DNA of 64,000 nt from positions 23,552,535-23,616,534 of the forward strand of contig NC_058503.1 in the NCBI RefSeq assembly GCF_020382885.2, in the 5' to 3' direction. Position 1 is the stretch's first letter; every line of letters starts with the position of its first letter. The translations under genes were made by a program, and so were the position numbers. The notes beneath the pieces were generated by a model. It worked only from the letters and a program-made list of their open reading frames with translations, made no database searches and was not told where the DNA came from. Source of the DNA: Scatophagus argus. Lineage: Eukaryota > Chordata > Actinopteri > Scatophagidae. This document shows positions 1 through 13,084 of the stretch, piece after piece.

Positions 1-181
1 TTGTTTATCTAAGAGATGAGAACATTTTAAACATTTTAAATTATTTTGGTTTGGTTGTGATGAAATGGAAATTTGTTTTGATTATACATTTTAAAAAAGG
101 ATTTGACATATACGTAATATGTGGAGTGTTTATCCAATGCATTATTTAGATTAAAGATTATTACATGGCACCTTTACTCTG

Positions 182-481
182 AAAGGTGTGGGCCGGAAGT
201 ACTAGCGTTGTTTCCGCTGGTGAAAGCGTCTCTGGTCCGTATAAACACTTAGTTTCTGTCCAACTAAAACTGAAAGTGAACAAATGAAGCCGGAGTCTGG
301 TGATGTGTCACACTGGCAGCGCTGACAGTCGCTGTTAACGGCAGCAGGCGGGTTTTAAACCCGTCTTATCGGGGTTTATTACAGCGGGATCGCAGCCGGA
401 CTGTGGACCCAGACCTCTGGACTCTGTGGCAGCTTGTCTTCAGTTTCTCCGTCTTTCTCGAGTCCGTGTCTTGGCCCAGAG
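182..481 (+). promoter_or_regulatory. 5' flank and 5' UTR of the dipeptidase gene
   Basis: This is the sequence just upstream of the first dipeptidase codon. It becomes GC-rich after about position 300, and a TATAAA hexamer lies at 240-245. The stretch 1-181 is AT-rich and shows no gene. No transcript start can be fixed from sequence, so the promoter role is inferred from position only. Confidence 0.3.
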
Positions 482-3220
482 ATGAAGCGGAGACTCCTGC
501 TGGTGTCCAACTCCACCCTGCACGGCAGCGGCTACCTGGACCACTGTGAGCAGCACATCGCACGCTTCTTTGGACAGTAAGTCCACAGCGGCCGCGTGCA
601 CTCACGGGGCTGCGCGTCAGAGTTTTCGTGGCGAATTCCGTGACAAAATTATGCAATCGGTCATTTCCATAACCAAAAGCTAACACACGTCTTTATGAAC
701 ATGTTTGACAATGATGTGTGTGAAACAGGAGTCGAGCGGTAAAGTTCGGCATACAAGCAGCAGTGAATGAATTGAAAGTCTTACACGTTTCAGGTCGTGT
801 TGTCGAAGGTTTATGGGCTGTAAAGGGTAGACGATCATTAATATGCCAGATTCTTCAGTGGAGTTTGGCGTGGAGAGAATGCACATGTAAATAGAACAGT
901 GTATTCATAAAATATGACAAGACTGTTAAATCTCAAATAAAAATAGAATCTGTTCATAGTAAACATAAATCGTAAATCCTTCTGTGAAGGCCACATCCAG
1001 GTGACCCTGCCTCTGTTGTGTTCAGGTAATGCTTTGTGTTCTCTGGGTGTTTCAGAGATGTGAAGAGGGTGCTGTTTGTCCCATACGCTCTCCATGACAG
1101 AGACGCCTACACCAAGACTGCCAGGGACAAGTTTAAGACTCTGGGTGCGTCCTGCATACTGGGTCTGTTATTAGACGCTGTGCTGAATAAACTGGTCTTA
1201 AAGTGGAGCCTGTGCTGTGTTTGGGCCCTGCAGGTTACGAGGTGGACGGGATCCACGAGGCGTCGGATCCCGTCGACGCCGTCCGGAAGGCTGAGGGCAT
1301 TTTTATAGGTGAGGAAGGACGGAGTGAGTCAGCAGGGGTTGTTCTTCTGTCCTCCTTTACGCTCCTCTTCTCTTGGCTTTTTTGTTTCCTTCCCTCCTTC
1401 CCTCCTTCCTTGCTTCCTGGCGGTGGTGTGGTACTGATGGCAGTGTGTGTGTGTGTCTTGTAGGAGGAGGAAACACTTTCCGGCTATTGAAGAGCCTCTA
1501 TGACAACAATCTGGTGTCGGAGATCAGGAGGAGAGTGCTGGAGGTGACACACGCACACACACATGCACACACACATGCACACACGCACACACCAAATGTC
1601 AGCAGCCAATCAGGACAGACGCTCTGATTGAGTCCTCCAATTTCTGTTACTTCCTGTTGCTTTTACTTCCTCGTCTTCTACCTCTCCTCCCTCCTCCCTG
1701 GACATCCTTCCCTGACCTCGCGTCCAGGACGGTGTCCCCTACATGGGCTCCAGCGCCGGCACCAACGTGGCCACCGTCAGCATCAGCACCACCAACGACA
1801 TGCCCATCGTGTACCCTCCGTCCTTCTCCGCCATCGGCCTCGTCCCCTTCAACATCAACCCCCACTACCAGGACCCTGACCTCAACAGCCGCCACATGGG
1901 GGTGAGTCATGGGGGGGAGGAAGTACTGCACTCTGTACTTCACTACGCTTATCCAACATGGCTGAGTCTGAAACTTCACTGTGCAGATAAGGAACAATAA
2001 GACGCTGAAGTCTGGATGATGTCAGTGATGTAACCTCACACATGGTGATAATTCAGCACACACTGATTGGTTGATCGAGGAATCAAGAAACTTTACTGTC
2101 ATACCAGCTCACGTTCACATGTTTATGGTACGAAGTTAGGACTCAGGTCCCGGGAGCAGTAAGTAGGCTGTAAGAATATAAAAATATAAAGTACGAGGTA
2201 AACAAAAAGTTGAATAAAATAGAAATATAAGCTAAATAAAAAATAGAATGTAAAAAGAATATAAAACTAGACATTTAAATAAGCTAAACAGGATTAGCCC
2301 CGGGAGCTGGAGAAGCCGCTGCTCTACTGTGCGCCGCCATCTCGTTACTTCCATGTCCTTCCATTACCTGCCATGTCGGTCAACACCCCCACCTCCCAGG
2401 TCAAATGAATCTGGTCATGTGATGATGTAAACTCAGCTGTGAGGCTTATTCACCTGCAAGTTATTTCTGGTTGTTTCTTACCGCATGAGGAAGTTTTGCA
2501 ACGTGTAAAAAGTGCTGAGGTCAGCAAGAAGAAACGCAGCCTCAGCAGTTTGTTTGTGAGGCACGATGGGGGTTTTTAGAAATCCTGGCAGTCTGAATAT
2601 TCACACATTTTCTAACTGTGGACTGGAATGTGGTTTTATCTTCTGCCACATGTTTACTGTGATATGAACCACCAGAGAAGATGCTGACTGTCTCGCTGTT
2701 GTGCAGGAGACCAGAGAGCAGAGGATCAGTCAGTACCACGAGGAACCCGACACTCCACGTGTCCTGGTGAGACCCCGCCCCCCATTGAATTCAGTCCAGT
2801 TTGACCTCCATGTTCACGACTGCGCCCTGACACTCACGCTGAATTTACCGTCCAGCCATCACGGCGCAAAGTCTCTGCTTTTATTGATTTGAGAAGTTCA
2901 CTGACCACCACGAGAGGGGGAAATGCCAGCTTTTTACCAGAGAATTTACGTTCATTTTCAGGGTCTGAGGGAGGGATCCATGCTGCTGGTGGAGGGAAAC
3001 AAAGCCACACTCCTGGGAACCACCAAGGCCAGACTCTTCACCCGGTAACACACACACACACACACACACACACAGTCCGTCAGTCTCCAAGGACCCGGAA
3101 GCACAGCAGTAACACCAGTCACCACGATGTGTGGTGTTGTTTATGTTTGTGTGTTTCAGGGGAAAGCCCTCGGAGGAATACGAGCCAGGAAGTGACCTCA
3201 GTTTCCTGCTGGCACACTGA
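482..3220 (+). CDS. aad: Alpha-aspartyl dipeptidase (peptidase E, family S51), 8 exons, complete
   Basis: Eight exons join in phase to 238 residues plus stop: 482-576, 1056-1144, 1234-1308, 1464-1543, 1728-1901, 2707-2766, 2962-3044 and 3160-3220. All introns are GT/AG. The protein starts [12 protein letters not shown] and is close in length to bacterial PepE. Exon 5 carries the nucleophile motif GSSAGTN, then NDMPI (Asp) and NPHYQ (His), which match the Ser-Asp-His arrangement of family S51; exon 4 holds the glycine-rich GGNTFRLL. Enzymes of this family cleave dipeptides with an N-terminal aspartate. No signal peptide or membrane segment is visible, so a cytosolic enzyme is expected. The gene is convergent with itgav. 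The first ATG is chosen because the family N-terminus begins there and the exon ends in a good donor. The symbol follows the Xenopus name. Intron 4 contains a (CA)n tract and intron 5 a retroelement fragment. Confidence 0.93.
2085..2345 (-). repeat. Probable non-LTR retrotransposon 3'-end fragment in dipeptidase intron 5
   Basis: An AT-rich block of short A/T tracts (TATAAAAATATAAAG, AATAAAAAATAGAATG) ends at 2300-2345 in a GC-rich stretch reading CCCGGGAGCTGGAGAAGCCG. Read on the minus strand it resembles the 3' UTR of common teleost LINEs. The identification rests on my recollection of that pattern; there is no coding sequence and no clear target duplication. Confidence 0.35.
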
Positions 3221-3288
3221 CCAATCAGAATGAAGCACGACGTGAAGGCATCATGAATGTTCTCTGATGTTTGTTCTGGTCAAAACAC

Positions 3289-3294
3289 AATAAA
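3289..3294 (+). terminator. AATAAA poly(A) signal of the dipeptidase gene
   Basis: AATAAA lies 69 bases after the stop codon and is followed by a T/GT-rich stretch (TTTTTCTGTTTTCTGTGTG), as expected for a cleavage and polyadenylation site. Confidence 0.75.
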
Positions 3295-3786
3295 CATTTT
3301 TCTGTTTTCTGTGTGTTTGATGTCCAAGTGAATTCTTTTAACAGTCTCAAATGATTCTGAGTCTTTGTACCCCCAGAGTCCATGAAGGGTTGCCAGCACT
3401 GAAGGCCCTGACCTGTCGGCCATCAGACCGATGTCAGTGCTGTCAGTGAGCGTCTGTGGTCCTAGTTTTTGCAGTGTGTCCTGCAGTCCTGGTGTCTGAG
3501 TCGGGAACTCGGGCACAGAGACCAGACTGTTTGTGGACTGACTCACTTTCACAAAGAACTGCAGTTTTGGCTTCCTTTCTGAGCCTCATTTTTCACTGTT
3601 AGTCGACCTCTTAACAGTCACTGACAGTCAGTGGTGCTTTTGTCGGGGTTGAAAATCCACAGCAAAACAGCGGAAGTTTAAAAAACCTCTCACGTACGTT
3701 TATGAGATCTGGTTTGTGTCAGACGTGCACCTCAAACATCCCTCCAGTAAAACAACAAAACACTGAATACAGTGTGAACAGGTGAG

Positions 3787-5813
3787 TTTATTTCAGCTCA
3801 GAGGTCAAATCATCTCCTTATCAAACGGTTCATTTTATTCTCTGGGTGAAAGAATACATACATCAAAAACAGTCCATATTTTCTCATGGCAGAAAGAAAG
3901 AGACGGCGGCATCGAATGTGAAACCCCTTCGAAGACAACAGACAGCAGCAGGACTGACTTCACATCACTGACTTCATTCGACTCAGGAAGCTCTGACTTT
4001 ATTTTGACTTTTCCACACTTTCTGTTTAAAGAATTGAACCGTATTCCCGTTAACCTTCAGCCTTCTTCTGTCCTGAGAAGGAGACACGTGACCACAAAAC
4101 AGTTTAATCACATGCAGCTTTTCTGAACATCCTGAACTGAGCTGAAAGTGAACTGACGTCAGTCCTGCTGGATCCTGTTCAGAGTTCGAACCTTTATATT
4201 AGTCCAGTTTAAACACCGACAACACTTATTCATAAAAAGTTTTAACAGTGCCATAAGCCACGCTGTCACGGCCGGCGAGCTGCGTCACGGCTCACCCTGA
4301 AACCACCTCAGTGCAGCCCTCAGCTCTGCTGCTGAAGAGACCGAGAGCTTCCCGACCACTAGGTGGCAGCAGTGACAAACGATGGCCGTGGATGCCAGTG
4401 AAAGAAGAAAAACTATCATGAGCTAAGCAAAGTGTTCCTGCAGAGTTATTTCACTGTGATTGTTAACTGGATTAATACGTTTCTAAAATTATCATCAAGC
4501 TTCAAACATTAATTCATGATGTAAACCCAATATGGGTAAATTCACGCTGCAGCGACGCGGGTTTTATCGACTCACATGACGCACTCATTCACACACAAAC
4601 CGGCCACCTGACTTCAGGCTGCGTCGCCTTTTCATTCTCAGCCAAACTGCCAGTCAGGAAAAATAATCCTACTTCAAAATAATCGTACCAAGTGGAGGAG
4701 CCTCAGCACAGGGCGGGAAAGTGTTAACTGCACCTGACGGGCCGTCCGTTAAGCCCCGCCCCCCCTGTGCCCGTCGATCTTTCTGTTCTTGTATGGCACT
4801 CCCGCACTTTAAAATAATTTACCAAAAGCGGATCCTTAAATTTGTGACAGACAAAAGCACATTTTCATTTCCAGATTTCATGAGCTGTAGCTCAGCAGAT
4901 AATCGCCTTCAGGTTTACAAGGTTGACCGTGAAATCCGCACTCGCACTAATTTTCCAAACAAACATCATTTCTGAACAAAAGGGCAAACAGGATTGTGTT
5001 GAAATGAACTGGACACTCATTTGAACTTATTGCTTTGTAGGAAACACAAAAATAAAACAGTGAGAACACCCCAAAGCAGAGCAGAAATGACTTTTACATG
5101 AGAAGTTCAACCCAGCGACCCCACACACACGAAGCAGGAGGAAAAACAAAGAATATAACAGGTTAAATACATGATGCAACACCCCACATCATAGCAAAAT
5201 AAACCACTTTAAACCACTCACAGCCCTGAACGCAGCTGATCGGCCACATCCTGTTTCACTGCTGACTGACACTTTTCATATCGCTGCATTACTGCAGACC
5301 GCTGGACGTCTCAGACCCACAATCCTGTGGTTCGTCGACTCATTTGCATCGCACTCTAATCATTTTATCCTTTTTCATTGTATATTTTTTGTTTAATGAA
5401 ACTGTTATGAGTATTTCAATGAGCTAGCGCTTTGTGGGAGCTAATGGAGACACCTGCCCAGCTAACGTCGGAGCAGATCTAAGACTGAAGTCCCCCGAGG
5501 TCCCGCAGAGGACACAACACTGAATGGATTCTTATAGGACGCAGTGTTGCTGGGCAGGTTGAAACATCACTTCAATTCATCAGCAGTTCTGGACTTTCTG
5601 GGCAACAAGCACCTTACAGTTCATCAGTCGTTTGGGGTTCGGACAAAACAATGTGCAAATTAAATATCAGGGAAAACTCCCCATGACTACATAAAAAACA
5701 AAAAGCACGGTTTGCTGCCACTCACCAGTGAACACAGTGAAATTCTATCAGCGGCCATTTTACCCTGAATGTTTCTGTTCAAACAGAGGGGGGCGCTCCT
5801 CACAGTTTGACCT
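3787..5813 (-). other. itgav: Probable 3' UTR of itgav
   Basis: About 2 kb lie between the itgav stop codon and the end of the convergent dipeptidase gene, and no coding sequence is recognisable. On the minus strand AATAAA hexamers occur at 3787-3792 and near 3834. Vertebrate integrin alpha-V mRNAs have long 3' UTRs, so this is read as UTR. The exact end is uncertain, and some of the segment may be intergenic. Confidence 0.45.
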
Positions 5814-6959
5814 CTAGGCGTCAGTGTTGCCGTTCTCCTCCGGCTGCAGCTGCTCCTTCTCGGTGCAGTCCTCCTGCGGGGGGCGCACCCGCTTAAAGAA
5901 ACCCAGCTGAAGAGGAAGACAAGAAGAAGAAGAGACCAAAGACACTGATGAGATTCGGTCAAAGTGAGACGCTGCAGGCTTCGCGCTGCTACTGCGACAC
6001 CCGGAGACCCGCACATGGACGTGGAGGATCGGGGGTCTGGTCCTCACCTTGTACATGATGAAGATGAGCAGCGCCAGCAGCAGCAGGCCCGCCAGCACGG
6101 CCAGAGCCACCACCCAGCCTGGGACCGACTGAGGAGGCTCCGCCACCCACACCACCGACACACTCACCTGAAAACACACACTCAACGCGTTAACACTTCT
6201 TACACGACACACCTGAAGATGACACATCATTACTGCAGAGCAGAACAGACTGAGGGTGGATTAAGTCCCGAGCTCCCAGTGAACGCAACCCGTTAAAGGT
6301 CAGCAGGCGCTCGCCAAGGTCAGCAGGCGCTCGCCAAGGTCAGCAGGCTTTGGAGAACTCGGCGCCGACAGGCCGACGCCTGGAGAGCACTTTAAATATC
6401 TGTGTAGTTTTTACTCTTGCAAGTGGATCCACAGTCACAATGAAATAAACTGAATCAGAGCTTCTGTGGCACCGCCCACTGAGGTTTATTTCAACCAATC
6501 ACATCAGTGCTGATGATGTGTGTGTGTCTTACAGTGGTGCTATTGGACGGTAGCTCTGGATTCGCGTTCTTGTACGGCATCTCGATGACACTGAAGGAGG
6601 CTGTCGATCGAACCACATATGAACGATTCTGATTCTCAGTCTGAAAAAGAAAATCAATCAGTCAAACAAACAAGAGTCACATGACAAATCTGCCGTCCAT
6701 CAGTGAAGCACCACCACGTCCACACGTAACGTACACAAGGCAGCCGCTCTGTGAAGCTCCTGTTAGCAGACTAACTGTTTGCATCAGTTTACATGGGAAA
6801 ATGTTATTTCTAATGTGCCAACATCAGCTGTGTTTGTTTGTTTACCCTGAGAAAGTTGTTGACAGCCAGGCGGGAGTAGATGAAGAGGATGGCGTTCTTC
6901 CTCCTCTCCAGACGACCAACCTGGCATTTGAGCCGCAGACACTCTGCAGTGGTGCAGTC
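5814..6959 (-). other. itgav: itgav exons 29-32: membrane helix and GFFKR cytoplasmic tail
   Basis: Exon 31 encodes residues 969-1008 and holds the membrane helix from about residue 983 ([20 protein letters not shown]). Exon 32 encodes the tail, starting [17 protein letters not shown] is the alpha-subunit motif that clasps the beta tail in the resting integrin. The stop codon is TAG at 5814-5816. Confidence 0.95.
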
Positions 6960-7288
6960 CTACACACACACACACACAGACACACACATACATATTGGCT
7001 AGTGAAGTGGAACTTTCAGCCAATAACAAGCTGTCCTCATGGAGCCGAGCCTACGGGGAGCCAGCAGGTCCAAAACAGGAAGCTTATTAGCTGCGTTTAA
7101 CCGAAGCTCAGAGGATAAAGTGGATCACACATGGTTCACACAGTCAGGCTAATGTTAGCCTGTTCCAGGTTGGTTAGCACGTTAGCTTAGCTTCAGCTCC
7201 AGCACCTCTCCATGTGGCTCTGCACCAAATCTGTACCAAATCAACCGGTTTTCTGAGAACAAACAAACCGTAATGTGGGGATTCAACC

Positions 7289-7328
<40 letters not shown>

Positions 7329-8806
7329 CCAGGGTCTGCAGGTCACCCTGTGCGTCTCTTGACTCCAGGTCTCTTTTGCGGACGTGGTTTTGGTTTCGTC
7401 CCTCCATCTCTCGTCCTCTGGGTGGATCCCCGCTGGTGTTCTTTGCCAAGGTCAACGGGTTCTGACACACACACACACACACACACAGACACACACACAC
7501 ACACACACACACTAAAATCAGCACTTCCCTGTAACATATGACTCATTCTTTTCTCAGCGTTCCTGTGATTTGTTGTCATAAATGATTTTAAACAGAGACG
7601 TATACAGATTCTGTGTGTGCGCGTGTGTTCCTCACCGACACGTTGAGTGGGTTGATCTCCACGTCGGTGGTGCAGTTGATGGGTCCCTCGGTCTCATAGC
7701 TGGTGATGTAGAGCAGCGAGCCGTTCTTAAACTGGTAAGGCCACTGGACCTCCAGCGCCGCCTTGCTGAACGTGCTGGGCCCGTTGTTCAGCAGCTGTGA
7801 GGAACATCAACTCATGATGTTCAGTAATGAGGACCATTCAAACATGACTGACCGATGATGTCAGCTTATGGTTAGTCTGTCCTGTACACAGGCACAGAGT
7901 GTGTGTGTGTGTGTACCTCATACACGTGAACTATCTGAGGTCCGATGTCGTCTCCGACCACAGGTGGCTCTTTAGGTTTCCAGTTAGCAATGGGAAGCAG
8001 CACCTGGCCAGGTGATGATGTCCTGAGAGCACAAACACACACACTTTTAGCCTTTTAACTTTAAGCATCTGCCAAGTGAGTTCTTTTGGCGATGCTTTTT
8101 ACCCTCTGATGGAGACTTTAGCGAGGACAGCCAGCTTGGTGATGCTGGAGACTCGAGGACTCGTGTTGTCAAACTGGTTGGAGCTGAAACAAGAAGGCAA
8201 AAGTCCATGAACATGAATCATACTGACAGGAGGATGGATGTGAGGCTGGCTAACAGCTCCACTCACACACACTCGCACACACTCCACTGGGTGGAGCTGT
8301 TGGCCAGCAGTGTTTGAGGAAGAGCATCTGAAGGCATCAGCCAACAAACTCACTTTCAACAGAGGAGACGTGAAGAAGCTGAGCTGTCAGACTGCAACCG
8401 AAGGCAACTGAACCCTGTCATTAACATATTTCTCTATCTCCGTCTCACACACGCACGCACACAGAGTCTCTCACACACTCACACGCACGCACACAGAGTC
8501 TCTCACACACTCACAGAGTCTCTCACACACTCTCACACACACACACACACAGAGTCTCTCACACACTCACACTCACGCACACACACTCACGCACACAGAG
8601 TCTCTCACACACTCACACACACTCACACACACACAGAGTCTCTCACACACTCTCACACACACACACACACAGAGTCTCTCACACACTCTCACACACACAC
8701 ACACACAGACTAAACACTGGCACTATTCTGTGTGCTCCAGTTTCACAGTCTTTGTCATTCAAATGAGCGACAGGAGAAAAACAGCTCTGCTTTAATGAAT
8801 GCTATG

Positions 8807-8839
<33 letters not shown>

Positions 8840-11800
8840 GGAATGGAATGAGCCTTTAATGCCTACAGAGAGAGCTGGTCCTTATCCAGAGTCCAGCATG
8901 TGTCACTGCCATGTTTCTACAGGAGCCCTGGAGGAACAAACCACACACTGACTCTGCGTGCTCGGTGGGAACGTGTATGAGGGTCTAAGCCTTAGACTGT
9001 AAGGGAACCATCAGTGAGGATACACTCAGCTTCTGCATGAAGACCTCGGTCAGCTGTTAGAGGACTACAGCTCATGATTTGACTCAAACCTGCATCCTAC
9101 ACCCTACAAACTGGTCCTTTAATGCGAGCTGGAAACGCAATCGCGGTGCCACAAAGTGACGGGAAGACGTTTCAGTGCGCAGCTCGATGAAGACACGGGA
9201 CAGCGAGTGGAACAAAACACACACAGCGCTGACTGCTAGCTTACAGCTGACAGTCGCCTCAACAAACAAACCACCACACACTCGCGTCCTTCTGCGATTT
9301 CTCATCACAGTTTCAGGAGTTACTGCCGAGCGCGGAGGTCACCGTGAATGTAAAATGTGTGTGTTCAGGTGTGATTTGTGGAGCTGTGTGGACCGAGACG
9401 GCACACGGGACCGTACCTGACTATCTGCAGGTCAAACTTCACTGAGGTGTCCTCCTCTGACAGCTGGTGCACGCTGAACCGCAGCTCTGCCAGGACCTGG
9501 CCAATCACAGCACAGGAAGCACGAGGAGACAGAAGAGAACATCATCATGTGTCCCAACCTGACAAAGACATCCTTTAAATCTTCAGAATGAGTCAACAGA
9601 CTGTGGACGCTCCCATCAGACCCGAATCCTTTTTGTGTTTGTCTCATGCTTCAGTCCTGACACAGCGGTGTAGACAGCTAACCTGTTTTTTATACTTCCT
9701 GTCCATATCTGTTCACCAGCATCTCTTACTCGACTCCACACCACGAACACGTGAGTCTGGTTTTCAAAGAGCCGTGTGAACACTGACCTTGGTTCCCCCC
9801 TTCATGGGGTTTCCCAGGTCACACACCACCATCTTGGTCTGGTTCTCCTTCTTGTAGGCGCAGGACAACCTGCTGAGGGCCTGGAACACGAGAACACATC
9901 ATCAGTACTGGACCCAGCTCCAGGTGTCACCCTGAGACTGAAGCCGAGCTCAGTGAAAGAGAACACAGCGCGGACTCTACCTGACTGCGGACGACGCCGG
10001 TGAAGTCGGCCTGCTGTGGAGGGAAGACGTGGAGCTCGGCCTCGTAGGCGCCCTCTCCCTGATTCTCGGCGCTGATCTCCAGAGTCAGAGCGTTATCGTC
10101 GCCGATGTAGATCTGCTCACGGTCGCTGACGGACAACAGTAACAGAAACTAAATTTAACGTTTCATTTCAGACCACTGACTACAAATTAAGATGACGACG
10201 TGAGTGAAGCCCAAACATCTGGACGCCCCCTGGTGGCTGGCTGCAGTACAGCTCATAAGCTCCTCCCCCTCCGTGTTAGCAGATGGGACATGAGCCAAAC
10301 TAAAAACTCAAAGTACACATCAAATAAATTTTCCCCAAAGATGGTTCCTGTCATTTTAGGAAGTTCTTATTTGATGCTAAAAAAGGGGCTGAAATGTCAC
10401 GATTGACAGCTGAGCATTGCTCCTGATTGGCTCAGACCGGTGTGTGGGCGGGAACTCTGTACCGTAGCTCCACCCCCGATCTCTACTGCAGGGAGGAAGT
10501 GGCGACACCATCCATTTTTATTTCAATGTTTGAGACTCATTACTATTTTCATTTTGAATTTCACTTCTCAAGTTTTATTTATGCACCAGAATGCTCTATT
10601 TCCAAAATGTCTGCTTTATTATGACGTTTTTTTGTATTTTTGCTGGGTACTTCATCTTTGGTTTATTTTTGATTTTGACTTTATTGATAAAAACACGATT
10701 TTAAAGTTTATTGCTGAAATGAAACACGGCTCAGATGTTGCCCACCTCTTCACTGACAGCCTCAGGTCCGGTTTACAGATGTTGTCGTCACCACAGTCCA
10801 ACAGGATGTGAGCCTGAGGGAAGAAACAAAAACAAAAAAGGATAAACGAGTCGGATCAAACCGAATGCTTAAAGATCAGGCAGTAAACAGCAGACAGCCA
10901 ACATTATAAACACAGCGCTTACACACACACACACACACACCTGCTTGGTGACGTTGGACGGGGCAGACATGTCGACGATGGGCAGCAGTCCGGTTTGGTC
11001 TGCAGCCTGCTGGTAGTCCAGACTGTACTCCATCACCACGGAGATGGGAGTGATCTTATCCCGAAACTCACGGTCGTCCTGAGAGAGAAACAAACACTCA
11101 GCTCTTACTCAGAAACTTTACCAGCAGCAGGCAGAACTCGCCAACACCTGCGCTCAGGCGGGTCCTCAGACCGGGTCCTCAGACCGGGCTTTAGAGCGGA
11201 CTTAACGACGCCTGCTCTTAATGACTGACAATTTGCATTCTGAGCAAATACAATCTGCTGTTAAGACAACATGAAAGCACTCATTTAAAGTTTGAGTCTG
11301 ACTCCGTGTCTCCTTCTCAGTTTTCGTTTGGTTGGACTTCTGGTGGACCTTCTCACCCTCAGGAAGACGTGCTGCTCCTCGCAGGAGGGGCCTTGGCCGT
11401 TGGACACCATCATGTTCTTGGAGTACTGAAAGGTCTGACTGTGCAGGAAGAGGACGCGTTTAGTCGCCTCCTTCTGCTTCAGGCGGTCCAACATGATGTC
11501 CACACGGAAACCTGGAGGGAGACCAATCAGAGAGGAGGTCCTGAAGCTGCACATCCACAACCTGACAAATACTGCTGTACACCTTGTTATCCTCTTCAGA
11601 TGAGTAAAGAGGACGAGTGCCTCTGAGTACTGCAGCAGTGGTTGTACTTACTGAGAGTAGCCGGAGCTCCGCGGCCGCTGGCCTTCAGACAGTACTTCAC
11701 TTTAAAACTGCAAAACACACACGCTGAGTCAGCTGCAGAGCAAAGTCAGTTTGACCGGCTTCACAGACATGAAGTCATCCACAGCAAAGGACGAGCGTCC

Positions 11801-12100
11801 CCATCATCAGTGACCTCCTCACATTTCACATGACATGAAGGAGGACAAATTCAGTGAGTTACGCAGCACTGAGTGAAATGTGACTGATGAGTCCTCTGAA
11901 CGAAACACCTTCAACGAGCAAAAACTGGCAGAAAGCTCAGGACAGTGTGTCTGTCTGTCCTCTCCAGCACAGACAGACAGGAAAACTCACCAGGACACGA
12001 GTGTGCTGGTACCAGGAAGTGTGCAGGTCTTTTCCTCTGGGTTGATGATCTGCGGCGTCATGTCTAACGTGGCGTTCACACCGATCACTGGACGAGCTCT

Positions 12101-12139
<39 letters not shown>

Positions 12140-12354
12140 CACAAATCAAAGCTGCGTGAGTCGGGTGCAGAGAGGACGTTTAGGATGTCCTCCGCTGCAG
12201 GACTAAAGTGGTGTGAGTGAAAGAACTGGAGCTGAAGCTGTCCTGACAGCTTCTACAAAGGCAGCAGAAGGAAAACTGCAGCTCTTTGATATCAGAGGTG
12301 GCCTCGCTCGTTAAACTCTTCACAGACAGACACACACACAGGCACAGCAGGGTG

Positions 12355-12386
<32 letters not shown>

Positions 12387-13052
12387 GTATGATTACCTGT
12401 ATAAAACTGCTTTGTCTGCTCCAAACACTCCCACTATTAAATCTGAAACACAGACACACATCAGCAGTTTCATCCCTGCCGGGCCTCCACTTATATATGA
12501 ATGCATGTGTGTGTGTGTGTGTGTGTACCTGGATATCCATTCCGGTCTATGTCAGTATTTCCACTCATTGAGTATCCAAAGCTAGCAGGCATGTAGCTGG
12601 ACGCCCATTTGCCCTGCAGGACCTGAGAGACGATACACGAGTCTCAACATCACACTGAGTCCACCACTCAACCACACAGACAAAATGTTGTCTGTTTTTT
12701 CTTCTACATTTCCACTGAAACTGGACAACCTTTGCTGACGAAGACCACGAGACGCCATCAGAAGCTACTGATTGGACCTCATGGTGACAGAAGTACAACA
12801 ACGACCAGCATAGGAGTCCAGTCTGGAGTGGTGGTGGACCTGACTCAGCTGCTAACGTGGCTAGAAAACAGATGTGTTACCTGTGAAGGGGACGTGTCGG
12901 GCCCCCGAGGGCGGCCATTATGGATGTAGACCAAACCGTTGTGGTTGGGGCCTCCATAAGGAGCGGAGATGGCCACATCTGGATGGGTGACGAAGAGACA
13001 CGAGGTGAGGTCAGGGTCTGCACCTGGTCCCAGTGTAGTGTCGTCTCATGGA

Positions 13053-13084
<32 letters not shown>

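Larger units (their letters stand above)
7330..12098 (-). other. itgav: itgav exons 17-28: thigh and calf domains with the heavy/light chain cleavage site
   Basis: Exon 17 begins [12 protein letters not shown] at the propeller-thigh boundary. The genu calcium loop lies after the CLPGT-like TCTLPGT region. Exon 20 carries a typical alpha-V stretch ([10 protein letters not shown]), and exon 22 a conserved calf-1 stretch ([11 protein letters not shown]). Exon 28 contains the basic HVRKRDLES, which aligns with the human KRDL site where the precursor is cut into disulphide-linked heavy and light chains. N-glycosylation sequons such as NAT, NVT, NQT and NGS are frequent, as expected for an extracellular domain. 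Confidence 0.9.

Noticed and set aside
9084-9308. Small open frames between itgav exons (here and at many other introns)
   Set aside because: They overlap introns of a gene whose exons join perfectly, show no domains and many derive from CA repeats.
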